The notes below the pieces were generated by a model that worked only from the letters and a program-made list of their open reading frames with translations, was not told where the DNA came from and searched no databases. The position numbers were made by a program, and so were the translations under genes. A stretch of 64,000 nt of DNA. Origin: Evernia prunastri. Its lineage: Eukaryota; Ascomycota; Lecanoromycetes; Lecanorales; Parmeliaceae. Location of the stretch: the NCBI GenBank assembly GCA_003184365.1, contig NKYR01000070.1:62001-126000 (forward strand), in the 5' to 3' direction. Of the stretch, positions 1 to 10,584 are shown piece by piece (the first letter of the stretch is position 1; each line of letters begins with the position of its first letter).

Positions 1-523
1 GTATCGCCAAACTTCAAGCTCGAGCGGCCGCTCGTTGTGTACTACGATCATACCGTTCATGCTCACCTATGCTTCTCATTATGGGTCAAAGCTCGCAGAA
101 GACTGGTAGGATGCATAATTCATTTTCTAGCTCGCCATCTAATGAAATCCCTGCTTCGCGAAGTCATGACCGGAAGCCCATCTGATCGTATCTGGAATTC
201 GAGGGAGGGGAACTGAGTGCGTTGAACAATGACTTGAGTGATATTCCATGCTGCGACTTCAAAGTCAGACTTAGATAAATGAATCTTATGCGCATAACGT
301 AAAATCAAACGCATGCTACAGACCTTTTGATGTTCCGCTAACCTGTCTGTAAATTCATTCACAGTTGTCCGACGCTTAACACTCTGATTAGCGCTGCGAA
401 ACGGCAAGACTCAGCAGATGCCACCCACCTAAAGCTTTGACACTCAACCTCTCAACTCCGCTTTCCTTCAGTCCCGTCGACCTTCCCCTCTCTTCTCTTC
501 TACCATTAGCTAGAGGCGTCAGC

Positions 524-1975
524 ATGGCCCTTCCCAGCGAACTAATACTCGAAGTGTGCAAGCATTTACCAAAACGTGCCCTCAAGGCCTGCCGGCTCGT
601 CTCCAAATCATGGTCCCACAGTGCATCGGAGTACCTATTCAGCAACATCTACATTTCGCCGCGAAAGGAGGACATTGAGGTCTTCAATTTCATCACGCAG
701 CATGCTCAACTCAGACATTGCGTCAGGCGGCTCGAATACGACGGCACAAGCTTCTCACCAATTTATTCAAAAAAGGACTATACGAGTTGCCTGCTTGAAA
801 AAAAAACGGCGTTCTCGGATCTCTATCGGGCTGGTCTCAACAGTACAGACCCACAGTTTGTTCGTTTTATCCGATCTTGCTCTAATCACCACAAGAATCT
901 CTCTATCAGAATGAAAGGATATTCCAACTTAGCCTTCATTGTTGAGGGTCATCGTGAATGGATACATCGTGATGGGTACCAGCAGAAAATAGTGAAGAAT
1001 GGAGAGTTTCTTCAAACCCTGACACACGGCCTACGCAAGCTTGACCACTTGAAGTCTGTTGAGGTCTGCAATGAGTGGCATACTTGGGGACTCTCTGATA
1101 CTTGGCGGCCAATTGATGGCAAGACTAGGGATCTATCCGACCCATACTTCTACGGCTCGCCTTTCGGTCGCGCTTGGGGGCTTCTCCATCCACAACCGCA
1201 CAGCTGGGTGCAGGAGGCTGTCGACACAGACGGGTTCGCGACCGGACATGAAGAGTTTGAGATCATCACTACTGCGTTATCGCAATCGCAGAGACACATC
1301 TGCTCGTTCCATATCTCATCACTTCCAGTTTCAATATTCGACTCAAACATCACCGGAAATCTAGGCAACATTAGTGTCAATGCATTCTCGAGCCTGGAAA
1401 ATCTGACTCTAAATTTCGATGATTATATCGGGTCCACGAAAATGTCCATCAAATACAAATCTCTGCCTGATCTACAAGCTCTGCTTCGGTCAATGATCGG
1501 ACTGAGACGTTTGCAATTGATGTTGCCACATGATGGGTCGCATGGCAATAAATTCTTCACCTACCGCCAAGTCTTTCCTACCGATAACATCCAGTGGATG
1601 AGACTGAGAAAGCTCGATATAGGAGGGCTGGCTATTAGTGCTAAAGAATTAGTACATCTCTTGGGCGCCAAGATGCCAAATCTACGTGAGCTTGCTTTTT
1701 CGGACGTACGGCTTTTAGAAGGACGGTGGGAGGGGGTGATCGAATTCCTCAAGACGTCGATGCAGTTGGTGTTCTTCCGACTTGAGGACGCCCCGCAACT
1801 TGTTTGTCTAGGGTTGCTTGATATTATGGATGATGGGGAAGACGAAGACGACCTCTATGCAATCATCTATTCACAGATCATAGCGTACGTCGTGAGTGGC
1901 GGCCGCCATCCATGTCTCCCTCTGCACGAAGATAATTCTGCATCAGAGAAGTACCTTCTTGATCTTGGTCTTTAG
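524..1975 (+). CDS. F-box protein
   Basis: A single-exon frame of 483 residues. Residues 1-45 form a typical fungal F-box: LPSELILEVCKHLP, then a conserved CRLVSKSW segment and the FSNIYIS strand that ends such domains. F-box proteins dock on Skp1 and present substrates to the SCF ubiquitin ligase; the rest of the protein would choose the substrate. The remainder contains scattered leucine-rich segments (for example around residues 290-400, with NLTLNF and LRRLQLML) that resemble the irregular leucine-rich repeats of fungal F-box proteins. I start at the Met just before the LPSELI motif; the same frame is open for 29 more residues upstream, but those are low complexity and Pro/Ser rich. The C-terminus has an acidic patch (DDGEDEDD). 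The substrate is unknown. Confidence 0.85.
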   Translation: MALPSELILEVCKHLPKRALKACRLVSKSWSHSASEYLFSNIYISPRKEDIEVFNFITQHAQLRHCVRRLEYDGTSFSPIYSKKDYTSCLLEKKTAFSDLYRAGLNSTDPQFVRFIRSCSNHHKNLSIRMKGYSNLAFIVEGHREWIHRDGYQQKIVKNGEFLQTLTHGLRKLDHLKSVEVCNEWHTWGLSDTWRPIDGKTRDLSDPYFYGSPFGRAWGLLHPQPHSWVQEAVDTDGFATGHEEFEIITTALSQSQRHICSFHISSLPVSIFDSNITGNLGNISVNAFSSLENLTLNFDDYIGSTKMSIKYKSLPDLQALLRSMIGLRRLQLMLPHDGSHGNKFFTYRQVFPTDNIQWMRLRKLDIGGLAISAKELVHLLGAKMPNLRELAFSDVRLLEGRWEGVIEFLKTSMQLVFFRLEDAPQLVCLGLLDIMDDGEDEDDLYAIIYSQIIAYVVSGGRHPCLPLHEDNSASEKYLLDLGL

Positions 1976-3487
1976 ATTGCATCTGGCCTCGGACCGCAAG
2001 TGCTGTTGCTACAGCTTCATCCAGCCGAGCTTGTCAGTACGTCACGATATGACAGGCATTCAGATGAAAAGGACGCACACAGACTCAGTACTTGATGGAT
2101 CAAAGTGGAGGGTCTAGGGCTGGACATGTTTTCGATCTCATCTTTCATTTTCGAAAAGAGCAAGCCAAATTGTAACCTTTCTTAAGATACTTGCTTGGGG
2201 ACTAGCGAGATAGATGGGCCCCTAGCATTGATCCATAGCAGCTTCAAAATGCATTTGCGATACCTATGAAAACCTATGCCTTCTCTAGCCCATCGTCCTG
2301 CCACTCGCTGATATAAACCAACTTATTGCCCATAACACCCCGAAAGCCAACTCCCTGCCACTCTGAGCTCAAAGCCTCGCATGCTAGCTCATGCGGCCGT
2401 AAGCTGACACCTTACCTCTCTCTAAAGACAGCACTTCAAAAACAGCACCTCACATGTCAAGATTTCAGGTATGTAGCAAGAATGATGTGTAGATTGCTTG
2501 AATTATTCTACCTCAGAATCTCCTGGGGGATGTCTTTGACCCCATAGAAATTTGGTGATATAGCCGACATGCGCAAAGGTCATAGCTGAGAACCCAAATT
2601 TTGACATCACACGCACCCAGCCCACAGCTCCAACGTGCGTGATCCTCACGAGTAAAGTGACAGCGGACACGGTAAACCTGCAGAAGACCAGTGGAAGAAG
2701 CGCGAAAGAGTCGTGTCGGAATCGAGAAAACGTAACGTAACGGATGAAGAATAGTAGAGCGTCACGTATCCATTCGGAACATTTTCAACGGGTCGTACTC
2801 ATCGACTTCTCTCTATGTATCCGACCTAAACCAATCCGCTCGCTCTGTCTACAGGACCTGAGGACGTAGTGCCGCTATGCCGAAATGGAATTTTGCTAAA
2901 GTGGGTATAGTGCAGTTGTTGGGGCCTGTGCGAGCACTGTCTTTGCCCAGACTCGAGCTACCTTGAAGGGGGTTTTTGTTGGCGTAAGCATCGAAGCTCG
3001 TCCGCTAACATACTGCTCACAAATCGATGGCAGAGGTTTTTGTTTGCGTAAGCATTGAATCTCGTCCGCTAACAAAGATCTACGCTAGAGGTTGTCACTA
3101 AGGAGAGGGTTTATGTACGCCGTGGGCTTTGAAACTCGTGCCTGAGAGTTGGTGTCAGATTTTTTTTGGTAGGGCTGGGGAGGAAAGTCGACCATTGTAA
3201 TTAGTGGGAGACTTTTGCTAAGAGTGGACGAAAAGAGGTTTTGCATTCAGTGCAGATATTTAGGCCTTGTGTGTGCGATTGCAGTGTCTCTGCGACCAAG
3301 AGGATGAGCAGGGAGAATCTAGTTGCATTATGTTGGCCTATATGTCTTCGTCGGAATCTAGAGTAGTCCGATGTACTGGCCATTCGAATCCCAGCGTCGG
3401 GTCACGTGATAGCTTACAAAAATCCCAAATAGGAAATTAAAAAAGCAGTTGAAAAAACTTCGTAGCCGTTAGCCACGACAGTAAGTT
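1976..3487. other. Intergenic stretch, no gene supported
   Basis: Only short frames without recognisable protein features. It holds the 3' flanks of two convergent genes and a small direct repeat, listed separately. Confidence 0.6.
2971..3147. repeat. Short direct repeat, 64-bp period
   Basis: A ~40-base block beginning GGTTTTTGTTGGCGTAAGC at 2971 recurs with a few substitutions at 3035, also ending in CTCGTCCGCTAACA. A third, more degenerate copy begins near 3108. Two copies are clear and the third is tentative. Confidence 0.6.
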
Positions 3488-6400
3488 TCAGCGATAAAAC
3501 CACGACCCATGCAACACAAACCCCGCCCAGTACCACGGTTCCCTTGTGTCGATATCCCGCTTCATCTCCACCACCTGCCTCTGCAGCGCCACAGCCAAAT
3601 CCACCACCTCCCCACCAGCAGCCCGCGCCTCCCTCCCCTCCACCCCGCCAGAAAGCCCTTGATACATGCCCTGCATGAATAAGCGCCCAGTGCCGACATC
3701 GATCGGCCACATGGTCCCACCGACGGACGTAGCGCCCGCGCACAGAAGGGCCGCGACGACGCCCATGGGTTCGTCGCCGACGCTGATGCTTTGGGCGGCG
3801 GAACCGCAGGCGATGAGGTTGAAATGCGAGGTTTGGATGCGGGTGGCGAAGATGTCGGAGATGGTAAAGGGACCGGGTGGTGGGATGGACGCGGCTGGTT
3901 CTTCGGTCCCGGCTTGGCTTGCGCAGAGGAGGAGGTGTTGGGGTAGGTTTCCCCTCTCGGCTTCGCAATGGCCCAGGAAGTGGACGATCTTCGCGTCCTC
4001 GCACTCGCGTCGGAAGCGAGCTTTGTCAACTTCGGCGCCGGTCAGGACCTTGACGGAGTCGGAGTTCGAGGCTAGGTCTCTGCACATTTCGTATGCTTCG
4101 TCGCGCTGCTCCTGCCAGTCTTCTATGTCGGGAACGGGCTTCTCGTAGACCGAAAGGAGGGTTTGTCTCTCCGGCTTCCCGTCGCTCTCATCTCTGTCAT
4201 TAGCGCGCCGGACACATTGCTCAAAGACCGTCATGCTAGGACAGTACACAACGGGGTTCCGCTCGATGAGGGATTTTTTGGAGTCTTTGGTGATTGTGGC
4301 CGCATGGAGGGGCATGGAGTGCAACTGGTCGGTCGCGCACAAAACGAGTAGATCTCCTTCTTTTGATAAGTTGACTAGCGGGTCTATCAATTTTGATAGT
4401 CCCTGCAATGGCGCTAGACCGTCGTCGTTCAGGGGCTCGTCCGTACTCAAATGGTCTTCTTTCCATTTGGTGATTTCGCCGGTGAGTACCCCAAGCTCAT
4501 ATACTGGAATTCCATTGGGAGTGACCACCAAGAGCCAAATCTTACCAAATTGTATTATCCAATCAGCGAAAAAGGTTTGTCTTTTCGCATCCGACACGTT
4601 TAGGGAGTCGCTCAGAGCCCGAAGTTTGGCTAACGACACCGGGGAACCTTCTCGTAGCTCAAGAACTTCTTGGAGACATGGCAGACTTCGCATTACGCGA
4701 CGATGAGCGTCTAGATCCCTACGAAGTTGAAATTGGTGGTCGGTCGAGTCCTGCTCAATTTGCTGTAGCAACATACTTTCCTTCTCGATCAACATCCTTG
4801 CCTCTGAATCTTCATTCATCTGCTTCTTCAAAGGTTGCGGTATGTTGATACCGAGCCCGAGGAGGTCTGAAACGCTGCGGGATTTCGAATTCTGGACAGC
4901 TTCCCATACAGATGAGATATCGTTCTCCATGGCGTATACAGTGATGGCAGACTCAACCATCGCTCGGACATCATCGCTCTTCCGCAAAGACTGTTTGGCT
5001 AACACAGCTCTCTCCGTGGGTAAAGCTGCAAGGTCGTGCCGCTGCCTGTCGACCATCCCTTCAAGGCTTTTGAGGACACTAATGGTTTCCCTGAACGGAG
5101 ATTTCTTTGTGAAGCCGAGCCAGGATAAGAACCAGGCGATGGACGACCAAGTACGACTCGGCCACAGTTCGACTTTCGCTTGATAGCCAGAGAGCCAAAG
5201 AGACAACCGTAGTCGAAGATTCAACCGCAGCCCGTCTGCAAATCCATGTTTTTGAAGCAGGTTGCCCGCTTCAACGTATGCTGAGATTGCTGACCGAAAA
5301 GATTCTGAATTGGAAGGTCTTCCACTCAAGAACCAGAGTTTCTCGTAACAATTTGCCACAAATCCTAAAGCGAAAGCCACTTGATCCGAAAGACCGACTT
5401 TCTTGTAGTAGGACACGATTTGCTTGTATTTTTCCAGGGCCTCTTGAAGTGCACTAACATTGACACTGGAGCCCCCCATAAATGCCTCAATGAATACCAA
5501 GCGAGCTTCTATTTGCATGATACCTCCGCTAAAACGGTTTGACTGCTCTGCTGAGATCCTCTGCAGGGCTGGCTTTGCAACATCTAGACACGTCTTCACT
5601 AATGTCTTCGTTGTCTCCAGACCGCGGAACTGGACCTGGTTCATGTAGACATCGCACATGTGCGATACCTTCATCACTCCCACCCATCTTTCCGAGATTG
5701 GTATTACTTCCGAGGTTTGATAGGATATTTGTTTCAAGGCCTCGTGGAGCCGTTGAAAAGCCACGTTCTCGTCAGGGGCACTGGTAGTAGACTCGAGATC
5801 CCGCATGAATGGATCAAGACTTAAAGCCTCGATCTGCGTCAGAGGACCCTGCACGTTTGTCTTCCATACAGCCGCTTGTGCGTTGTCTCCAACCTTTTCG
5901 CATGCTTGCATCATAGTAAACGCCGCCATATCTTTTAGTCGAGGCATCTCCATTGTACCCAGGGTATCATACAGGGCTTCAAGGGACACTATCATCTTGC
6001 CAGTGTTGCCTCCGCTATAGTCCCAACGGCTGAATACGAGTAGTTGCCATGAGAGCCACGTTATGGGACTTCCAGAGATCTCTTTCAGACGCAGACACTC
6101 ATGATCAAGCTCTCCTTTGAGATTCGTATCCGATATCTCGAAGGCTATCTCGTATTGTGCCCTGGCCACCTGCCCGACCCCCGCCCAATTTTCGTCTTCC
6201 TCGAGCAGAGCTTTGATCTCGGAAAGCCTGCGGATGCGTTCCAATGGAGTCTTCCTAGAGGACGGTTGTTTGCACCATCCAACTTCTATCAGCAGAGCTC
6301 CGCAAGCATGTCTTGAATTCTCGAACAGTTTCTTTGCCTCTTTCGCTAGTTTCTCGCTGCGCTTGGTTTGATCCATTTCCCGGAGCATGTCTGAAAGGTT

Positions 6401-7106
6401 TACAAGTGCTTCTGCACGAACTATATCAGGAATTGAGATGCTGCCAAGCAAATGCTCCAACATGTCGTGCTTTTGGACCGGAATGGCGGTCCCTGTAGGA
6501 TAAAAGAACGCTACGCTATCGTCACTGTATAATCCTGCGATCCGCTGAGCCTCTCCAAACCAATCCTTCGACATAGCATGATGAAATATATTATTCAGTT
6601 TCTCAGAGCTGGTCTTTGGACACAGTTTCTGGACACCCATACTAACCGCCAGTTCAGTCAAGCGATAGTACACCAGCTCCATTGCGATCTTCTCTTTGGT
6701 CAGCATTGCTAGTACATCGAATTGCAAGACTAAATACCATTGATTTCGAATACTCCTCCACAGGGTGATCCATCAAGCACTGGTTGTATCTTCGAGTGGC
6801 AATGCTGAGTGATGCAGAGAACTTGCCTGATACGATAGCTGTTATCGTTGCCTCAAGCATTTCTGCCGTTGCTATCGCAGTATCACCATCGGTTGTATCT
6901 GAGAGATGGTGTAGGGCACGACTGATTTTCTCTCTTGCTTTTCCAAAGCAACCCTGTTCTACCATTGTGGCACTAATCTCAGTCGCAAGCATGAGGTCGC
7001 TGCTTTCGTCCTCGGCATCTTGAAAGGACGCTAGAGCTCTACCGTAATGCCCTAGATCTCGAAGCCTTTGACCTTCAATGATCTTTTGAGAACGCGATTT
7101 TGACAT
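3488..7106 (-). CDS. CHAT-domain protein with helical-repeat N-terminus
   Basis: Two exons, complement(3488..6729, 6827..7106), 1173 residues. The N-terminal ~800 residues are alpha-helical and TPR-like (GHYGRALASFQDAEDES near the start). The C-terminal ~300 residues are a CHAT domain, a caspase-like peptidase fold. Both parts of the Cys/His dyad are visible: His about residue 1014 in VHFLGHCEAE, and Cys about residue 1068 in NLIACGSAAQ, followed by the MGVVAALLCAGATSVGGTMW helix-strand typical of the family. CHAT proteins in bacteria and fungi can act as proteases, often on a neighbouring gene's product; activity here is inferred. The start is the Met of MSKSRSQK. The two frames do not join directly: the only phase-consistent splice I find is a GC-AG intron (donor AG|GCAAGT, acceptor TTTAG, 97 nt). 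The alternative is a one-base indel, since the intron sequence also reads as plausible helix. Divergent from the gene at 7335. Confidence 0.85.
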
Positions 7107-7274
7107 GAAGAGGAAAATTTGTATGCAGAAGCGCAAGAGGAAGTTCAAGGAATGGCAGAGCACGGCGATGATGTTTATCCTTCAGCGGCGCTGAGGCCTC
7201 AGCTCAGATCCTCAGGAGGTAAGCCGCCTCAATCTTGGCTGCATAGTTTTAGCGCCTTGGTACTTGGCTCTCTA

Positions 7275-7282
7275 TATAAATA
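7275..7282 (+). promoter_or_regulatory. TATA box in the divergent CHAT/partner promoter
   Basis: TATAAATA lies 53 bases before the ATG at 7335, within the ~230 bp separating that gene from the CHAT gene. A TATA element this close suggests a short leader for the plus-strand gene. Confidence 0.5.
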
Positions 7283-7334
7283 GACGACACGGCGCTCTTC
7301 ATGCTTGCTAAATCCATAATCTTACTGGAGCGAA

Positions 7335-8367
7335 ATGGACGAAACCAGCAATTTCTCGTCGACGGTTGATCTTCAAGTCGATACTAAATCTGGACATCTG
7401 GGCACACGGAAAGAGATCGGTCCAGACTCATCACACGCAAACCAGCGAAACCTTGGCAGGCGCGGGGTTCGGGGAAACGTCGTCCATCTCGAGCATGGAA
7501 TATACGCCGATCGACCAGCAAGCCTCATTAGCATGAAATTCTTCTTCCTCCACGATGGAGCTCAAAGCAGCGGCAGATTCAATAAAGCAGAGATTAGAGT
7601 TTCATTTGATAAGATCTTGGACGAGGACATAGCACCAGCTACAGCCTCAGTGCCAGCAGTGAAGCATTTCTCCCCTTCCCTCATCCAAGGCCGTTCAACT
7701 CAGGCCTTGATTTCTGAGAGAGCATCAGTCAGCCTAGACGCGTCAGTGGCTCCAGCGGTAGCCAGTGTCGCTAGTCTTGGCGCTTCTGCTGGCTACGCGA
7801 GTACACACACGTTCGACAGAGAGTACCAGGTGAGAATCACAGGGATACCGTGGTGTTCTAGCAGTCACAATAAAGAGGTGGAGAACACAGTAATTTGGAA
7901 GCTCACAGAAAACGCAAAGCAAGCGGAGGGAATCCCGCTTGAGCTCAACGTCGCTCTACTTGTCCAACATGACGGATTTCCCTTTCAAGGGACTGTAGAA
8001 ATCAAGGCATGGACAAAGTCAAACATGAGGCTCTTCGGTTGGCCGTGGCCAAAGCCAAACCCCCTCATTTTCAAGCCCACGGTTTCACTCGGGTTGCCTG
8101 CAGGGTTGGCATCGTATGACGAGCTGAAGGATGAACATTGGAAGAGACTTGCGCCTTTTGTGGGAACTTGCCACGTGAGTCGTCACTCATCCTTGCTACA
8201 TTCACCCCCAGGTTGTGCTGATGGACGCTCGGATAGAGCTATCAGTTGACTCAGGGGACGAAGTTAATGGCGGGGACGTCCATGTAGGATTTAAATACAG
8301 TCGATCTAGTACTCGAGTGCTCAAATTAGCATATCTGTCATATTTTGGCACTGAAATCTTCATATAA
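7335..8367 (+). CDS. Uncharacterised fungal protein paired with CHAT gene
   Basis: Two exons, join(7335..8174, 8212..8367), 331 residues. The 37-nt intron has donor GTGAGT and acceptor CCCCCAG, is in phase 0, and extends the frame by 51 residues past an otherwise abrupt end. The protein reads as mostly beta-strand: VVHLEHGIYADRPASLIS, MKFFFLHDG, RFNKAEIRVSFD, then an Ala/Ser-rich middle (residues ~95-155), then NTVIWKLTENAKQAEGIP and a KIKAW-type strand before PNPLIFKP. This strand pattern resembles a family of fungal proteins of unknown function that I recall seeing in many Pezizomycotina; I know of no biochemical role. No signal peptide or obvious membrane helix. Head-to-head with the CHAT protein, so co-regulation and a protease-substrate or regulator relation are possible but only inferred. 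Confidence 0.75.
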
Positions 8368-8862
8368 CGCATGAACCTCCCTGTTCTCCCCCTCTCACTG
8401 CCATTGCATTCAATCTGCTTCTACGGCGCCAGTCCGAACGGCTCAGACATAAAGTATGCAACAGCGGTGGATGGATAGACTGTGCTACCCTAGATGTTAT
8501 CTTCCATGATTTTTATCGCATTGTTTAAAGACGAATCGTACAAGGTCTGCACGAAAAGTACCCGAGGTAGACGCGCTAGCAAAAGCCCTAAAATTAACCC
8601 TACTTTCGGATGACAGCCCTGCAGTGAGGAGCCCTAGAACCAAGTCCTAGGGGGAATACTTTGGGGATCTTATGGGCGCGATAGGCCAGATGTTTTTGCG
8701 ACCCGATTCTAAAGCGCACTGTCCATTGTAACCGTGAAGGCGGAGCGGCATCTGACATCTGAACACATCCTATCATCAAGCGTGATACCCCCACCCCCTT
8801 TTTTGGGCCCGTGGTCTGGTGTCTTGCGGTGTACTGTCCTAATGTTTGTATCACGTTTGTAT

Positions 8863-8966
8863 CATGTTGTGGGGCAGTAAGTCACACCCTACCCCGGAAC
8901 GTGGCCCCCAGGTGCGTTGTCCGGGTAGTTTCCGGGCATGCTGTGAATTACTGGCCCCACAACATG
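8863..8966. mobile_element. MITE-like foldback element
   Basis: Terminal inverted repeats: CATGTTGTGGGGCAGTAA at 8863-8880 against TTACTGGCCCCACAACATG at 8948-8966, identical in reverse complement except one extra base. Nested inside, CTACCCCGGA is mirrored by TCCGGGTAG with one base missing, so most of the 104 bases can fold on itself. There is no coding capacity. The structure suggests a miniature inverted-repeat element, but I see no clear target-site duplication and only one copy in the window. Confidence 0.4.
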
Positions 8967-9174
8967 CCGGGTATGCATGACCGGGTAGATACGAGTAAGG
9001 TACCTCCGTACGTGCCTGGCGCTCTATGGCTGAATTTCTGGATACGTGTTCTCCTCCTTAGAGGAGATCTCTCTTCTCTTTGCCGGATCCTCAAGGTAAC
9101 TCCCGACCTATTTAATCTCTCACCGTTAGGTCTTAGTAATGCTTACAATGCGTATTCAGGGTCGATTTCTGGTC

Positions 9175-9182
9175 TATAAATA
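9175..9182 (+). promoter_or_regulatory. TATA box of the esterase gene
   Basis: TATAAATA, 93 bases before the ATG at 9268, in a pyrimidine-rich leader typical of strongly expressed fungal secreted enzymes. Confidence 0.5.
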
Positions 9183-9267
9183 TATGGCGCTTCTTTCCTT
9201 GCATTGTTTTTGACTCAATCTACAATAAGCATTCAGAGAAATCTTTTCACACCAGATAGTTCAATTC

Positions 9268-10317
9268 ATGAGAATGATATCCTCATCTTCATTCGAGGCC
9301 TGCGCCTTCTATGCCTTGACATTGGTCGGACATCTCCTACCTTTATCGGCTAGTAATATCAGGTCTGGGAGTACAGCGGGCTGCACGAAGCCTCATACAG
9401 TCGACGGGGTATCTAAAGACCTCGAAATCTCAAGCGACGGACGCAACCGTACGTACAGGATACATTTACCTAGCAGCTACGATACGAATACTCCAGCCCC
9501 TCTTATTATCTCCTACCATGGTCATGGGCAGAATATGGTGGAACAAGAGATTCTATCTCAATTTTCCAATGACGCGATCAATCCGGATATGATTGCAGTA
9601 TACCCACAAGGCCTCAAAGGCGCTGTAAGTCGAACCCTCACAAACTCCCTTCCAAGACCCTCCAGTCACTATTTGCTTCAAGAGATAATTGTCGAGCGCC
9701 ACTGATTAGCTTTCAAGAGCGGCAAGCGATCCTGGGAAGGGGAATATGACCCAGCGACTGGCGTTGATGACAAGCTTTTCACAACCGATCTCATAACCCA
9801 CCTCGAAAACAACTACTGCATCGACAGCTCAAGAATATATGCCAACGGCATGTCCGACGGCGGCGGCTTTACCAATACTCTAGCCTGCTCTCCGGACCAC
9901 GGTGCTCCCTTTGCCGCTTTCGCTCCGGTATCCGGCGCTTTCTACACCGACACTAACTACAGCGACTGTACGCCGTCCCGATCCCCTCTTCCAATTCTTG
10001 AATTCCATGGCTACGTGGACAAGACCATCAAATATGCCGGTGGCACTGGAAACGGTGGCCCGTTGCCCTCGATCCCTGATTGGCTTTCATGGTGGGCTCG
10101 GCGCGATGGTTGCGTAGATCCAGGAGCAGATGAGACATCTATGGCCGGAGATGGGTACGAGTACATCACGTACTCCTGTAATGGCATTGCAGACATCGTG
10201 CGCCATTATAAAATCTTGGACCTCGGTCACAAATGGCCCAACACCAGCATCACCGTTTCACCGATTGATGCGTCTCCCATTATCCTGGACTTTTTCAATG
10301 CAAATCAAAAACCCTAG
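9268..10317 (+). CDS. Secreted PHB-depolymerase/feruloyl-esterase family hydrolase
   Basis: Two exons, join(9268..9624, 9718..10317), 318 residues. The 93-nt intron (GTAAGT...TTTCAAG) joins QGLKGA to SGKRSWEGEYDPATGVDD, a stretch well conserved in this family. An N-terminal hydrophobic segment (ALTLVGHLLPLSA) is a signal peptide. The alpha/beta-hydrolase residues are all present: oxyanion motif YHGHG, nucleophile Ser165 in GMSDGG, Asp220 in HGYVDKTI, and His290 in LDLGHKWP. The family (CE1 feruloyl esterases, acetyl xylan esterases and polyhydroxybutyrate depolymerases) cleaves esters in plant cell wall or polymer substrates outside the cell. I cannot tell which ester is cut here. There is no cellulose-binding module, and the chain ends right after the hydrolase domain. 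Confidence 0.9.
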
Positions 10318-10584
10318 ATCGTCAATACACCCTGTGAAATTGTTTTATCGGCAACGCTGGTATGGAAGCGAAGGGGTTTGATAATTCAGTGCTCGAGCAA
10401 TAGATCGACTGGAGTCTCTCTCCGGTAGCAGTCCCCTCCGAAGACCTGGTCTACCTAGACAGCTAAACATGTGGTCGTTCCATGTTATCGCGACACAATG
10501 ATCTCTGTGACAGAGTGTGTCTGGATATAACGATTGATTTGTCATGAAATGTCCCACCTAAGATTCATGTAACAATAAACACCC

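Larger units (their letters stand above)
8368..9267. other. Intergenic stretch with foldback element
   Basis: No coding frame supported. It holds the foldback element at 8863-8966 and the esterase promoter. Confidence 0.55.

Noticed and set aside
7335..8367. Gasdermin-like identity for the CHAT neighbour
   Set aside because: The strand motifs do not match the fungal gasdermin pattern I know; left as uncharacterised.
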